From assembly GCA_039819065.1 (NCBI GenBank), contig JBCBSS010000005.1:51183-115182 (forward strand): 64,000 nt of DNA. The letters are read 5' to 3'. Both the position numbers and the translations under genes were made by a program. The notes beneath the pieces are model-generated. The model had not been told where the DNA came from, ran no database searches, and saw only the letters and a list, made by a program, of their open reading frames with translations. How positions within the stretch are numbered: position 1 is the stretch's first letter; the number at the start of each line of letters is the position of its first letter. The stretch comes from JBCBSS01 sp039819065 (GTDB taxonomy: Bacteria; Bacteroidota; Bacteroidia; Cytophagales; Cyclobacteriaceae). Below are positions 29,109 to 38,004 of the stretch, piece after piece.

Positions 29109-31043
29109 TTATTTGGTGACCACGATACCCAGTTGATTAGCGACCTCCATTTCCGATTTTTTCAACTCGCTATGTATCTTGAGCAAATTCTCCAGTTCCT
29201 TATCGTCTTTTTCCTCTTTCAGTTTCCTTAAATTATCATCTATCAACTTTTGCAATAACCGGAACTTAAACCTCAATATGTTCGAGAAAACGGCATTCTC
29301 GAGAACATCTGTTTCTTTGGGGACAATGATCTCGAAGCTATTCTCCCAGTTTTCGCTCACTTCATACTTCTCCGTAATCAAATCTACCACTGTACTTTTC
29401 ACTTCTTCACTCCCCTTGTCCATGAAAAAAGTGCTATCCGCCACATTGCCTTTCTCCAATTCCACCTTAAAAGCGTTGAAAATCTCGCCTAGCACTGGGA
29501 CAGAAAATTCGACGTTGTCGAGTTCTTGAAGAAGATAGTCATACAAATGATAATCATCTTCAATTTTATAGTGCCCATAGTTGACCAACAGTCTGATGCA
29601 TTCGCGTTCCTGAATGGCCAACATTTGGTTGTGATCGATCTGCAGCTTGACCTTCTCTTCGATCACGTCCTCGATCAGTGGTAGCTCTTGTTCTGGGGCC
29701 GACTCTTTTTGCTTCTTCCTTCTCTCCTCAATGAGCAACTTATTCTGATGAGCCACCAGCACAGATTCGTCTATATCAAGAATATCACTTAGCTCTTTGA
29801 TGTAGACAGCTCTCTTTATCGGATCAGGAAGCTTAGCGATGCTGCTAACAATCTCCTTGATCGTATCAGCCTTTTTGGAAGGGTCTTTAGCCGATTCTTC
29901 AGTATAGATGGACGCCTTGAAGGTGATGAAATCTTGGGTATGCTCATCCAGGTAAGCTTTGAAAGCGGTAGAACCAAGCTGCCTGGAGTAGCTATCGGGA
30001 TCCTCACCTTCAGGAAACTGACAAGCGCGCACATTGAGACCACCCTCAATGATCATATCGATCCCTCGAAGTGAAGCCTTAATACCTGCTTTATCACCGT
30101 CAAACAACACCGTCACGTTATTAGTGAAGCGGCTGATCAAGCGGATTTGCTCGGTAGTCAAGGAAGTACCTGAAGACGCGACGACGTTTTCTATGTCGGA
30201 CTGGTGCAAGGAAATGACATCAGTATATCCTTCTACCAAATAGCAGTTATCTTCTCGCCTTATAGCCTGCTTAGCCTGTGATATGCCATATAGTATGTGG
30301 CTTTTATGATAAACCTCAGTTTCAGGGGAGTTGATATACTTGGGCTGCTTGACATCTTTCTTTAGAATGCGAGCCCCAAAGGCAATGACTTTGCCTCCAA
30401 TGCTGTGTATGGGGAAAACCACTCTTCCTCTGAACCTGTCATAGCTACCCGATCGTCCTGATTGTTGGTCTCCCTTATTGATAATGAGTCCGGCTTTTTC
30501 AAGAATGGCCTCTGAATGTCCGTTTTTCAGGGCATCTTTCTTCAACTCTTCCCATCCCTCAAGACTGTAGCCGAGTTCGAACTTCTCAATAATCGGATCG
30601 GTAAACCCTCTTTCACGGAAGTAGGTCAGTCCGATAGAACGACCTTCGTCATGATTTTTAAGTATATCCTTGAAATAATCTTTCGCATAGTTCAGAACAA
30701 TATACAAGCTATCCCGCTCACTCTGTGCCTGAATCTCTTCATCAGTCTGCTCAGTTTCTTTGATCTCAATACCGTACTTATCAGCCAAATGCCGAATAGC
30801 TTCAAGATAATTGAGGCCATCATGCTCCATAATGAAGCTAATTGCATCACCTCCTTTACCAGTGCTGAAACATTTGTAAATCTGTTTGGTTGGAGATACA
30901 AAGAAGGAGGGGGTTTTCTCATCAGTGAATGGACTGAGCGCCTTGTAGTTTTGTCCTGACTTCTTGAGATTGACAAAGTCACTGATCACTTCGACGATGT
31001 CAAGTCGCTGTTTTACTTCTTCTATAGTATCATTTGAAATCAA
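29109..31043 (-). CDS. dnaG: DNA primase with degenerate zinc-binding domain
   Basis: DnaG makes RNA primers for replication. The 644-residue protein has the N-terminal CHC2-type domain (about 1-100), a TOPRIM polymerase domain with YLVEGYTDVISLHQ and LFDGDKAG, and a C-terminal helicase-binding region. In the zinc domain the usual C-x2-H ... C-x2-C becomes Ser37, Thr40, Cys58 and Thr61, so three of four ligands are gone. The surrounding EKTPSFFVSP and GKGGDAISF boxes are kept, so this is a remodelled domain rather than a broken gene. Such replacements are, to my knowledge, common in parts of Bacteroidetes. Confidence 0.95.
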   Translation of the reverse strand: MISNDTIEEVKQRLDIVEVISDFVNLKKSGQNYKALSPFTDEKTPSFFVSPTKQIYKCFSTGKGGDAISFIMEHDGLNYLEAIRHLADKYGIEIKETEQTDEEIQAQSERDSLYIVLNYAKDYFKDILKNHDEGRSIGLTYFRERGFTDPIIEKFELGYSLEGWEELKKDALKNGHSEAILEKAGLIINKGDQQSGRSGSYDRFRGRVVFPIHSIGGKVIAFGARILKKDVKQPKYINSPETEVYHKSHILYGISQAKQAIRREDNCYLVEGYTDVISLHQSDIENVVASSGTSLTTEQIRLISRFTNNVTVLFDGDKAGIKASLRGIDMIIEGGLNVRACQFPEGEDPDSYSRQLGSTAFKAYLDEHTQDFITFKASIYTEESAKDPSKKADTIKEIVSSIAKLPDPIKRAVYIKELSDILDIDESVLVAHQNKLLIEERRKKQKESAPEQELPLIEDVIEEKVKLQIDHNQMLAIQERECIRLLVNYGHYKIEDDYHLYDYLLQELDNVEFSVPVLGEIFNAFKVELEKGNVADSTFFMDKGSEEVKSTVVDLITEKYEVSENWENSFEIIVPKETDVLENAVFSNILRFKFRLLQKLIDDNLRKLKEEKDDKELENLLKIHSELKKSEMEVANQLGIVVTK

Positions 31044-31145
31044 ATACGAGGGTTTTTGCTCAAAGATACAGCTTTATCAAAAGATAGATGCACAGGTCGT
31101 ATTTGTTCTTTGCGCGACACGCATCCAACTTATTTTTGGATTAAA

Positions 31146-31179
31146 TTGTTACTTAGACTGAATATAAACAATTAATTTG
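31146..31179 (+). promoter_or_regulatory. Possible promoter of apbC
   Basis: TTG at 31146-31148 and TTAATTTG at 31172-31179 (7 of 8 to TAnnTTTG) are 23 bases apart, 32 bases before the apbC ATG. Confidence 0.4.
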
Positions 31180-31211
31180 CGGGAGCTTAAAAAAAGTATT
31201 AAACTATATAA

Positions 31212-32306
31212 ATGGCTATTAAAGAAGCAGACGTTTTAAAAGCGCTATCAACGGTAGACGATCCTGATTTAAAGAAAGATTTGGTCACATTGAATATGAT
31301 CAAAGATGTTGAAGTACACAGTGATATTATCAGGTTCACGGTAGTACTTACAACCCCTGCTTGTCCTTTGAAAGAGGTCATTAAGAATAACTGTATTGAG
31401 GCTATTCATAAATTGGTAGACCCGGATATCGAGCTAGATATCAAAATGACTTCTAATGTGACTACGGTCAGGGATAATACTCCATTGTTGCCGAGCGTAA
31501 AGAACATCATTGCCGTAGCCTCAGGTAAAGGCGGTGTAGGAAAATCAACGGTCACTTCGAACCTTGCTGTCGCACTAGCTCAATCAGGAGCAAAGGTGGG
31601 GATTATAGATGCAGACATATTCGGCCCCTCAGTACCTACCATGTTCAATTGCGAGCATGAGCAACCAGGCGTAAAACAGGTAGAAGGCAAGAATATTATC
31701 ATTCCTATAGAACAATATAATGTCAAACTCATCTCAATCGGCTTTCTAGCACCAGGTGATAGCGCCGTGGTCTGGAGAGGACCAATGGCGAGTTCAGCAC
31801 TAAAGCAATTCATAAGCGATACTGATTGGGGGGAACTAGATTATCTTTTAATTGATCTTCCTCCAGGAACCAGTGATATTCATCTTACCCTTGTACAAAC
31901 CGTTCCAGTGACGGGTGCGGTAATAGTAACTACACCTCAAAAAGTGGCTTTGGCAGATGCCAACAAGGGTGTGGCGATGTTCAAGCAACCACAAATCAAT
32001 GTCCCAGTTTTAGGTATCATTGAAAATATGGCGTATTTTACTCCAGAAGAACTTCCGGATAACAAGTATTATATATTCGGACAGGATGGCGGGAAGAAAC
32101 TGGCTGAGAAGTATGATGTTCCCTTATTAGGTCAGATTCCTATAGTACAGGGCATAAGAGAGAGTGGGGATAGCGGCTATCCAGCAGTCATGAAGGAAGG
32201 TATTACCGCCAATGCCTTCAATGAATTGGCTCAGGCTATGGCAAGGCAGATTGCCATAAGGAATTCAAAATTAGAAAAAACACAAAGAGTAGAACTTAAG
32301 GTATAA
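31212..32306 (+). CDS. apbC: Iron-sulfur cluster carrier ApbC/Mrp
   Basis: ApbC/Mrp is a P-loop NTPase that carries Fe-S clusters. The 364-residue protein has an N-terminal DUF59/MIP18 domain (about 1-85, with TTPACPL) and a ParA-type ATPase with deviant Walker A SGKGGVGKS (104-112), DADIFGPS and DLPPGTSD. The C-terminal CxxC that holds the cluster in enterobacterial ApbC is absent. After ENMAYF (271-276) the sequence is TPEELPDNKYYIFG, with no cysteine. The next gene, 2 bases on, encodes an Nfu protein that does have CxxC, so the pair may work together. Confidence 0.93.
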   Translation: MAIKEADVLKALSTVDDPDLKKDLVTLNMIKDVEVHSDIIRFTVVLTTPACPLKEVIKNNCIEAIHKLVDPDIELDIKMTSNVTTVRDNTPLLPSVKNIIAVASGKGGVGKSTVTSNLAVALAQSGAKVGIIDADIFGPSVPTMFNCEHEQPGVKQVEGKNIIIPIEQYNVKLISIGFLAPGDSAVVWRGPMASSALKQFISDTDWGELDYLLIDLPPGTSDIHLTLVQTVPVTGAVIVTTPQKVALADANKGVAMFKQPQINVPVLGIIENMAYFTPEELPDNKYYIFGQDGGKKLAEKYDVPLLGQIPIVQGIRESGDSGYPAVMKEGITANAFNELAQAMARQIAIRNSKLEKTQRVELKV

Positions 32307-32308
32307 TA

Positions 32309-32608
32309 ATGGAAGCAACTTATTCGTTGTCAGACGCCGATATCATCCAAAAAGTAGAAACAGCCCTTGATGGTATCAGGCCTTACTTAGAGGCCGATGG
32401 TGGTAACGTAAAGATTTTAGAAATCACTGACGAATTTATAGTGAAACTGGAGTTTTTAGGTGCCTGCGGTTCTTGCCCTATGTCAAGCATGACTTTTAAA
32501 GCTGGTGTAGAAGAAGCAATCGTGAAATCAGTTCCAGAAATTAAGGGCGTAGAAGTAATCAATATTACTGCTCCGAATGATCCTAATGCCAAACTGCCGG
32601 GCCAGTAA
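32309..32608 (+). CDS. NifU C-terminal domain (Nfu-type) Fe-S scaffold
   Basis: This is a 99-residue stand-alone Nfu domain with the cluster-binding motif GACGSCPMS (Cys53 and Cys56). The typical IRPYLEADGGNVKILEI stretch lies before it. Nfu proteins hold or deliver [4Fe-4S] clusters as dimers bridging two CxxC motifs. It lies 2 bases after apbC, which lacks its own CxxC, so a shared role in Fe-S delivery is likely but inferred. Confidence 0.92.
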   Translation: MEATYSLSDADIIQKVETALDGIRPYLEADGGNVKILEITDEFIVKLEFLGACGSCPMSSMTFKAGVEEAIVKSVPEIKGVEVINITAPNDPNAKLPGQ

Positions 32609-32638
32609 ATTGGTAAGCATGAAATAAACCTAAACTCT

Positions 32639-35600
32639 TTGAAAAAGCTTAAACTGCTCTTTAGTCATTCTGACTACTTCAAAAAACTAAAGCCCTATAA
32701 TTGTCATTATAAGAAGATTGGTTTAGCTTTTTTTATTCTACTTTTTTTCCTCCAATACCCGGACGTAGCTTTATCCCAGGACAGATGTGGTACTGTACAG
32801 TATGAGCTCAATAGAAAACGTCATAATCCGTTTCTAGAAAAAGACGAAGATTTCGAGTCTTGGATGGCTCGTAATATTGCACTTCGTAGAGTAAGACAAC
32901 GCTCAAATGGAACAGAAGGAACCGAATCAAGTATTGTTCAAATCCCTGTAGTTGTACACATTATACATAATGGCGAAGCCATTGGCACCGGGACAAATAT
33001 TCCTGATGCCCAGGTGATTTCCCAAATCGAGGTATTGACAGAAGATTTTAGAAGGTTAAATACTGATGCTAATCAGACACCAGCAGACTTTCTACCTGTA
33101 GCCGTAGATGCTGAAATTGAATTTGTGCTTGCCAAAAGAGACCCGGAGGGCTTACCCACCAACGGGATTGTCCGGGTACAAGGTACTCAAAGCCTTTGGG
33201 ATATGGCAGACAATAACAGATTCAAGTCTTTGAGCTATTGGCCTGCTGAAGACTATTTAAACATATGGGTGGTCGACTTAAGAGGAGGGCTTCTTGGTTA
33301 CGCTCAATTTCCAGTCTCTAGCTTAGAAGGTTTAGAACAAGCGTCCGCGAATAGACTGACAGACGGCGCAGTAGTCGATTATCAGCATTTCGGATCAAAC
33401 GCCAAAGGTACTTTCCCAGACTTAGACTCTAACTTTGACCGAGGTAGAACAACCACTCATGAAGTGGGGCACTTCTTTGGCTTACGGCATATCTGGGGAG
33501 ATGGTGGATGTAGCCTGGATGACTTTGTCGACGATACACCGCTAGCTTCAGGAAGTACCTCAGGATGCCCTAGCCACCCTCAAACATCATGTGGTGGTAC
33601 ACAAATGTTCCAGAACTACATGGACTATACATATGACGAGTGTATGAATCTGTTCACTTCTGGTCAAAAACTAAGGATGCGCACCGTCTTGGATAATAGT
33701 CCTCGACGAGCTAGCCTACTGAATTCCAAAGGCGCAATTGCTCCATCTACGTTTGCTCTTGATTTGGGACTTCGCAATGTACTTGACCCTTCCAGCCAGG
33801 TATGCGCCGGAGAAGTAGCTCCTATTCTGGAGGTTAGAAATTATGGTACTGATCAACTCACTTCAACCAGAATCAGATTTTCTATGGATGGCTTTGAGCA
33901 GGAAACGCTGGACTTTAACTTCTCTTTGAACAACTTAGAGATTACCAATATCGCCTTCTCACCCGTCACGTTCCTTGACGGCGGAATACACGATTTACAA
34001 TTTGAAATATTAGAAATCAACGGAACTGGCGACGAGAATGCTGATAATGATATGATCGACATTTCCGTTGATATACCTGCTTCATCTACCTTACCCCTTG
34101 CTGAAGAATTTGCAAACATTCCAATCGACTGGACGATCACTAATGTCGACCAAGGGTTCACTTGGGAATTGAAAAGTGCACCAAGCATTACTCCGGGTAA
34201 TCAAGCGATGTTTATTAACTTTTTTGATTACGAAAATGTCGGTGAAGAAGACATCGTGGCTACACCGGTTTTTGATCTTACCTCCACACCTATTGTTCTT
34301 CTATCATTTGATTTAGCTTATGCTAAATTTCCTAACAGAGACAACGATGGACTAACCATAGCCGTATCTACTGACTGTGGATTGGATTATTCTACCAGCG
34401 ATATCGTATATCAAAAATTCGGAGATGATTTGTCCACCACGAATGAAACGACTTTTCCCTATACCCCAGGAAGTAGGGATGATTGGAGATCCGAACTGAT
34501 AGATCTTCAGCAATATGTGGGTGAAGAAAATGTAAGGCTTCTGTTCATTGCTCAAAATGGATTTGGTAATAATATCTATTTAGATAATGTTGCTATTTTA
34601 ACGGACCCTGAAAATGATGTGGCTATCAGTGGTGTTGATTCGCCTTCCTTGATTTCTTGTACCGACGATTTCACACCTACTATCAGAGTTGAAAATACAG
34701 GTACGGTCGATCTGACATCATTTGATGTCGAATACACTTTAGATAACGTCGAAACTTCAAGTCTCTCATTTACAGATTTATTACTGACACCAGGACGGGA
34801 TGCTACATTTATTCTCCCTGATTTTGGCAGCCTTAGTGAAGGCGGTCATGACCTGAGCATTACGCTTTCTAACCCAAATGGCAACGATGAGATCAACACC
34901 AGTAACAATACCCTGGACTACAGCTTTGTAATTGACAGAAGCGAAGATGTCATTCCGTTGAGAGAAACCTTCAATGACTTTAATACTTCCAGTTGGGCTG
35001 TTTTAAACCCAGATAATGATAGAGGATGGGAAATCTTAAACATTGGAGATGAGCCAGTCATTTATTTGAATGGGTTCGAATATGAGACGGTCGGCCAGGA
35101 AGATTGGCTGGTAAGCCCAACCTTGGATTTCAGTAATACAACAGAAGCTAGTTTATTCTTTGATGCTTCCTATGGTTATTCAGGCAGTGGTTCTACCGAA
35201 TTTCTGAAGGTCTTGGTTTCAATAGATTGTGGTCAAACTTACGAAGCACCGATATATCAAAGGTTAGGTGGTCAAATAGCAGTAAATTCTAATGTAACAG
35301 GTGCTTGGTTCCCCAATCAAGATTCTGCCAATCATTGGAGACGCGAGTTTATCAACTTAAACGCTTATGCTGGTCAGGAAGAGGTGCGTGTCGCCTTCGT
35401 TGTTACGAATAGCAACAACAATAATCTTTTTCTGTATAATATAGAGTTCTTTGTATCTGACAACCCTTTTCCAGCGGATGTAAGCGATAGAAATTTCCTC
35501 GTTTTCCCGAACAACCCGCTCGGCAATAGATTCAACCCCGGCACACTAAACATAGCTTTTAGCTTACCCCAAAAAGAACGCGTGGAGTTAAGACTTATCG

Positions 35601-35755
35601 ATCGTGTTGGTAATTTGATAGTAGATTCTACCATTGAGGATGTTCTCAACCAGACCTATGAATTCAAAGTGCCTACACTAAGCCATGGCATCTATATTCT
35701 ACAAGTTAGAGGGGAGAGTTTCCTTGACGCCGAACGTGTATTTATCACGCAATAG
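32639..35755 (+). CDS. Secreted M43-type metalloprotease with T9SS sorting domain
   Basis: This is a 1,038-residue secreted protease. An N-terminal signal anchor lies around residues 27-47. The pappalysin-like M43 catalytic domain follows, with zinc site HEVGHFFGLRH (His274, His278, His284) and a Met-turn in QNYMDYTYDECMN. After it come CARDB-like beta domains (CAGEVAPILEVRNYG, CTDDFTPTIRVENTG) and two choice-of-anchor/MAM-like modules, each with a GFEYE/FDYEN and W-x-S core. The end (about 955-1038) resembles a T9SS type A sorting domain. The start appears to be TTG 32639. Substrates are probably extracellular proteins; this is inferred. Confidence 0.88.
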   Translation: MKKLKLLFSHSDYFKKLKPYNCHYKKIGLAFFILLFFLQYPDVALSQDRCGTVQYELNRKRHNPFLEKDEDFESWMARNIALRRVRQRSNGTEGTESSIVQIPVVVHIIHNGEAIGTGTNIPDAQVISQIEVLTEDFRRLNTDANQTPADFLPVAVDAEIEFVLAKRDPEGLPTNGIVRVQGTQSLWDMADNNRFKSLSYWPAEDYLNIWVVDLRGGLLGYAQFPVSSLEGLEQASANRLTDGAVVDYQHFGSNAKGTFPDLDSNFDRGRTTTHEVGHFFGLRHIWGDGGCSLDDFVDDTPLASGSTSGCPSHPQTSCGGTQMFQNYMDYTYDECMNLFTSGQKLRMRTVLDNSPRRASLLNSKGAIAPSTFALDLGLRNVLDPSSQVCAGEVAPILEVRNYGTDQLTSTRIRFSMDGFEQETLDFNFSLNNLEITNIAFSPVTFLDGGIHDLQFEILEINGTGDENADNDMIDISVDIPASSTLPLAEEFANIPIDWTITNVDQGFTWELKSAPSITPGNQAMFINFFDYENVGEEDIVATPVFDLTSTPIVLLSFDLAYAKFPNRDNDGLTIAVSTDCGLDYSTSDIVYQKFGDDLSTTNETTFPYTPGSRDDWRSELIDLQQYVGEENVRLLFIAQNGFGNNIYLDNVAILTDPENDVAISGVDSPSLISCTDDFTPTIRVENTGTVDLTSFDVEYTLDNVETSSLSFTDLLLTPGRDATFILPDFGSLSEGGHDLSITLSNPNGNDEINTSNNTLDYSFVIDRSEDVIPLRETFNDFNTSSWAVLNPDNDRGWEILNIGDEPVIYLNGFEYETVGQEDWLVSPTLDFSNTTEASLFFDASYGYSGSGSTEFLKVLVSIDCGQTYEAPIYQRLGGQIAVNSNVTGAWFPNQDSANHWRREFINLNAYAGQEEVRVAFVVTNSNNNNLFLYNIEFFVSDNPFPADVSDRNFLVFPNNPLGNRFNPGTLNIAFSLPQKERVELRLIDRVGNLIVDSTIEDVLNQTYEFKVPTLSHGIYILQVRGESFLDAERVFITQ

Positions 35756-35837
35756 TCCCTATCTCATTTTAATGTAGTATAAGAGTTTTTGTATGATGTA
35801 GCTATCTTTATCCGATTATTGAAAATCGTATGCTACT

Positions 35838-36920
35838 ATGAATAAACTAAAGGTTGGCATTCTGTATGGAGGCCGGTCAGTGGAACATCAGGTTTCGATT
35901 AATTCTGCCCGAAACGTTTACGAATATCTTGATAGGAACGCTTATGAACCGTACTTGATTGCAGTTAGCAAACTTGGACGTTGGTATTTGAGCCCATCAA
36001 TTGATGAGCCAATAGAATCTGGTGATCCTTTGTCCATTGTCCTTGATCCAGATAATTCAGCCTTCATCCAGGAAAAATCACAGCAAAAGTTAAATATAGA
36101 TGTCATCTTTCCCGTACTACACGGCACTGATGGTGAAGATGGTAGCATACAAGGTTTACTTAAATCGCTTGATATACCTTGTGTTGGTACTGGGGTTTTA
36201 GGATCAGCTGTATCAATGGATAAGTTGACCACTAAGCAATTACTTAGTTCAGCAGCAATACCAACCAGCAAGTTTGTAAGCTTTAAAAAAACAGAGCAGA
36301 GCCACATAAAATTCGAGGAAATCGAGGCACAGTTAGGATTACCATTCATGGCTAAAGCCGGCGGCCTTGGGTCTTCTGTGGGTATATCTAAGGTTACGAA
36401 TAAGGAGAAGTTTGAAGCAGCTGTTTCTGACTGTTTCAAGTATGATGACCTGATTATTTTCGAAGAATATATTAAAGGGCGAGAGTTAGAATGCGCCATT
36501 ATTGGTAATGACACACCAGAAGCCTCCATGCCGGGTGAAATTGTGATCAGCGATAAGTATGATTTTTATACTTTCGACGCTAAATACGTTGACAAGTGTG
36601 CCGTACAAATAGTGGTACCGGCACAATTAGATGCTGAAGCTCAACAAACTATTCGAGCGTTGGCAGTCCGTTCTTATCAGGTATTGCGTTGCGAGGATTA
36701 TGCCCGGGTTGACCTTTTCCTGACCGATGAGGGTGAGGTTTTTATCAATGAAATCAATACGCTCCCTGGCTTTACTAATTCTAGCATGTTTCCTATGATG
36801 TGGGCTGAAAGAGGTATTGCTTTCACTCCATTGATATCAAAACTGATCAACGCGGCGTTAGAAAGGTTTAAAAGGCAAAATGAGAAATCCACACGTTTCG
36901 AGTCTGCCCTTGATTCGTAG
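35838..36920 (+). CDS. ddl: D-alanine--D-alanine ligase
   Basis: Ddl is the ATP-grasp enzyme making D-Ala-D-Ala for peptidoglycan. The 360-residue protein has LYGGRSVEHQVS at the N-terminus, VFPVLHGTDGEDGSIQGLL, AGGLGSSVGISKV and the metal-binding EINTLPGFTNSSMFPM box. The family length and all core motifs are present. A PASTA-domain protein follows, consistent with a cell-wall context. Confidence 0.96.
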   Translation: MNKLKVGILYGGRSVEHQVSINSARNVYEYLDRNAYEPYLIAVSKLGRWYLSPSIDEPIESGDPLSIVLDPDNSAFIQEKSQQKLNIDVIFPVLHGTDGEDGSIQGLLKSLDIPCVGTGVLGSAVSMDKLTTKQLLSSAAIPTSKFVSFKKTEQSHIKFEEIEAQLGLPFMAKAGGLGSSVGISKVTNKEKFEAAVSDCFKYDDLIIFEEYIKGRELECAIIGNDTPEASMPGEIVISDKYDFYTFDAKYVDKCAVQIVVPAQLDAEAQQTIRALAVRSYQVLRCEDYARVDLFLTDEGEVFINEINTLPGFTNSSMFPMMWAERGIAFTPLISKLINAALERFKRQNEKSTRFESALDS

Positions 36921-36927
36921 AAAAATA

Positions 36928-36959
36928 TTGCCTCAGATGTATAGAAATACTTATGTTTG
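36928..36959 (+). promoter_or_regulatory. Promoter of the PASTA gene
   Basis: TTG at 36928-36930, 21 bases of spacer, then TATGTTTG (36952-36959), a full match to TTG-N17-23-TAnnTTTG. Transcription would start near 36966, which rules out the TTG codon at 36957 and supports the ATG at 36978. Confidence 0.7.
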
Positions 36960-36977
36960 CCCTCGTTAGAAAAGATT

Positions 36978-37994
36978 ATGATTAAGATTGGTTCTAAAAG
37001 TATAAAGGATCTGTTGATTCATCTCAGTCTCATGGTGAGCATCGGATTCATTCTACTATTGGTTTTCTTCAAGGGCTGCCTACCTAATTATACCTGCACA
37101 GATTGTACAGTCACTGTACCGCCATTAGTAGGCAGGTCTATGCAAGAGCTTGAAGATATTGTAATCAAAAGAAATCTGAGGTATGAAGTCAATGACTCGT
37201 CTTATGACGAATCATATCCTCCTCTTACGATCATTAAACAGTTTCCAAAACCAGGAGCGAAAGTCAAGGAGAATCGTAAAATATTAATCTCCGTTAATCG
37301 CGTCAACCCGCCTAGCGTACCGATGCCAAAGCTGTTGGAAGCAACTTACCAAAACGCACAACTCATTCTAAAAAGTAATGGTCTCAAGCTGGGTAACGTA
37401 TCAAAAAGACCAGATCCTGATACCAAAGTATTAGATCAATTATACAATGGCGTCACCATAGAGGATGGGGAAAGAGTCCCTAAAGGCGCCAAGATTGATT
37501 TGGTTATCGGTAACGGAGATCCTAAAGGTCCTTTTGAATTGAGAGACGATCTAGTAGGGCTTCCGTACAGACAAGCCAGGTTCTATATCATTGGTCAAGA
37601 CCTTAAGCTCGGTACCATTGACTTTTACGGAGATAGCAGTAGCAATGACCTTGTCGTACTGCAACACTTGCCATCAGCAGGGACCATGGTTTCACCAGGA
37701 GATAAGATCAATATTATTGTCGGCCCAAGTGAACATCTTGAACAAGAACTTGACAGCGCAATTTTAGTACCCAAAGTAAGTTTCGATGGTCCATTCAGGA
37801 TTCTTTCTGTATTAGGTCAATCGCTAGAAGATGCTGAGGCTTCACTTCTACAGATGGGGCTTGAAACAGGAACTGTCTCTTATCGAGGAGATACTACAGG
37901 AGTCGATCTTATCGTTGTAGAACAAATACCAGCGGTTGGGGAATCTGTTGAACCAGGTGAGCTTATCGATTTGGTACTTGGACCTAAGAATTAA
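36978..37994 (+). CDS. PASTA-domain membrane protein
   Basis: From ATG 36978 the protein is 338 residues. It has an N-terminal membrane segment (about 14-34, IGFILLLVFF) followed by three to four periplasmic PASTA repeats, each starting with V-P-x-L/K-x-G or similar and ending in I-x-x-x-V. PASTA domains bind muropeptides or beta-lactam-like ligands in kinases and PBPs; here no catalytic domain is attached. Its position right after ddl suggests a cell-wall role, which is inferred. The longer frame from TTG 36957 is disfavoured because it overlaps the promoter. Confidence 0.85.
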   Translation: MIKIGSKSIKDLLIHLSLMVSIGFILLLVFFKGCLPNYTCTDCTVTVPPLVGRSMQELEDIVIKRNLRYEVNDSSYDESYPPLTIIKQFPKPGAKVKENRKILISVNRVNPPSVPMPKLLEATYQNAQLILKSNGLKLGNVSKRPDPDTKVLDQLYNGVTIEDGERVPKGAKIDLVIGNGDPKGPFELRDDLVGLPYRQARFYIIGQDLKLGTIDFYGDSSSNDLVVLQHLPSAGTMVSPGDKINIIVGPSEHLEQELDSAILVPKVSFDGPFRILSVLGQSLEDAEASLLQMGLETGTVSYRGDTTGVDLIVVEQIPAVGESVEPGELIDLVLGPKN

Positions 37995-38004
37995 ACAGCG
38001 TTTG

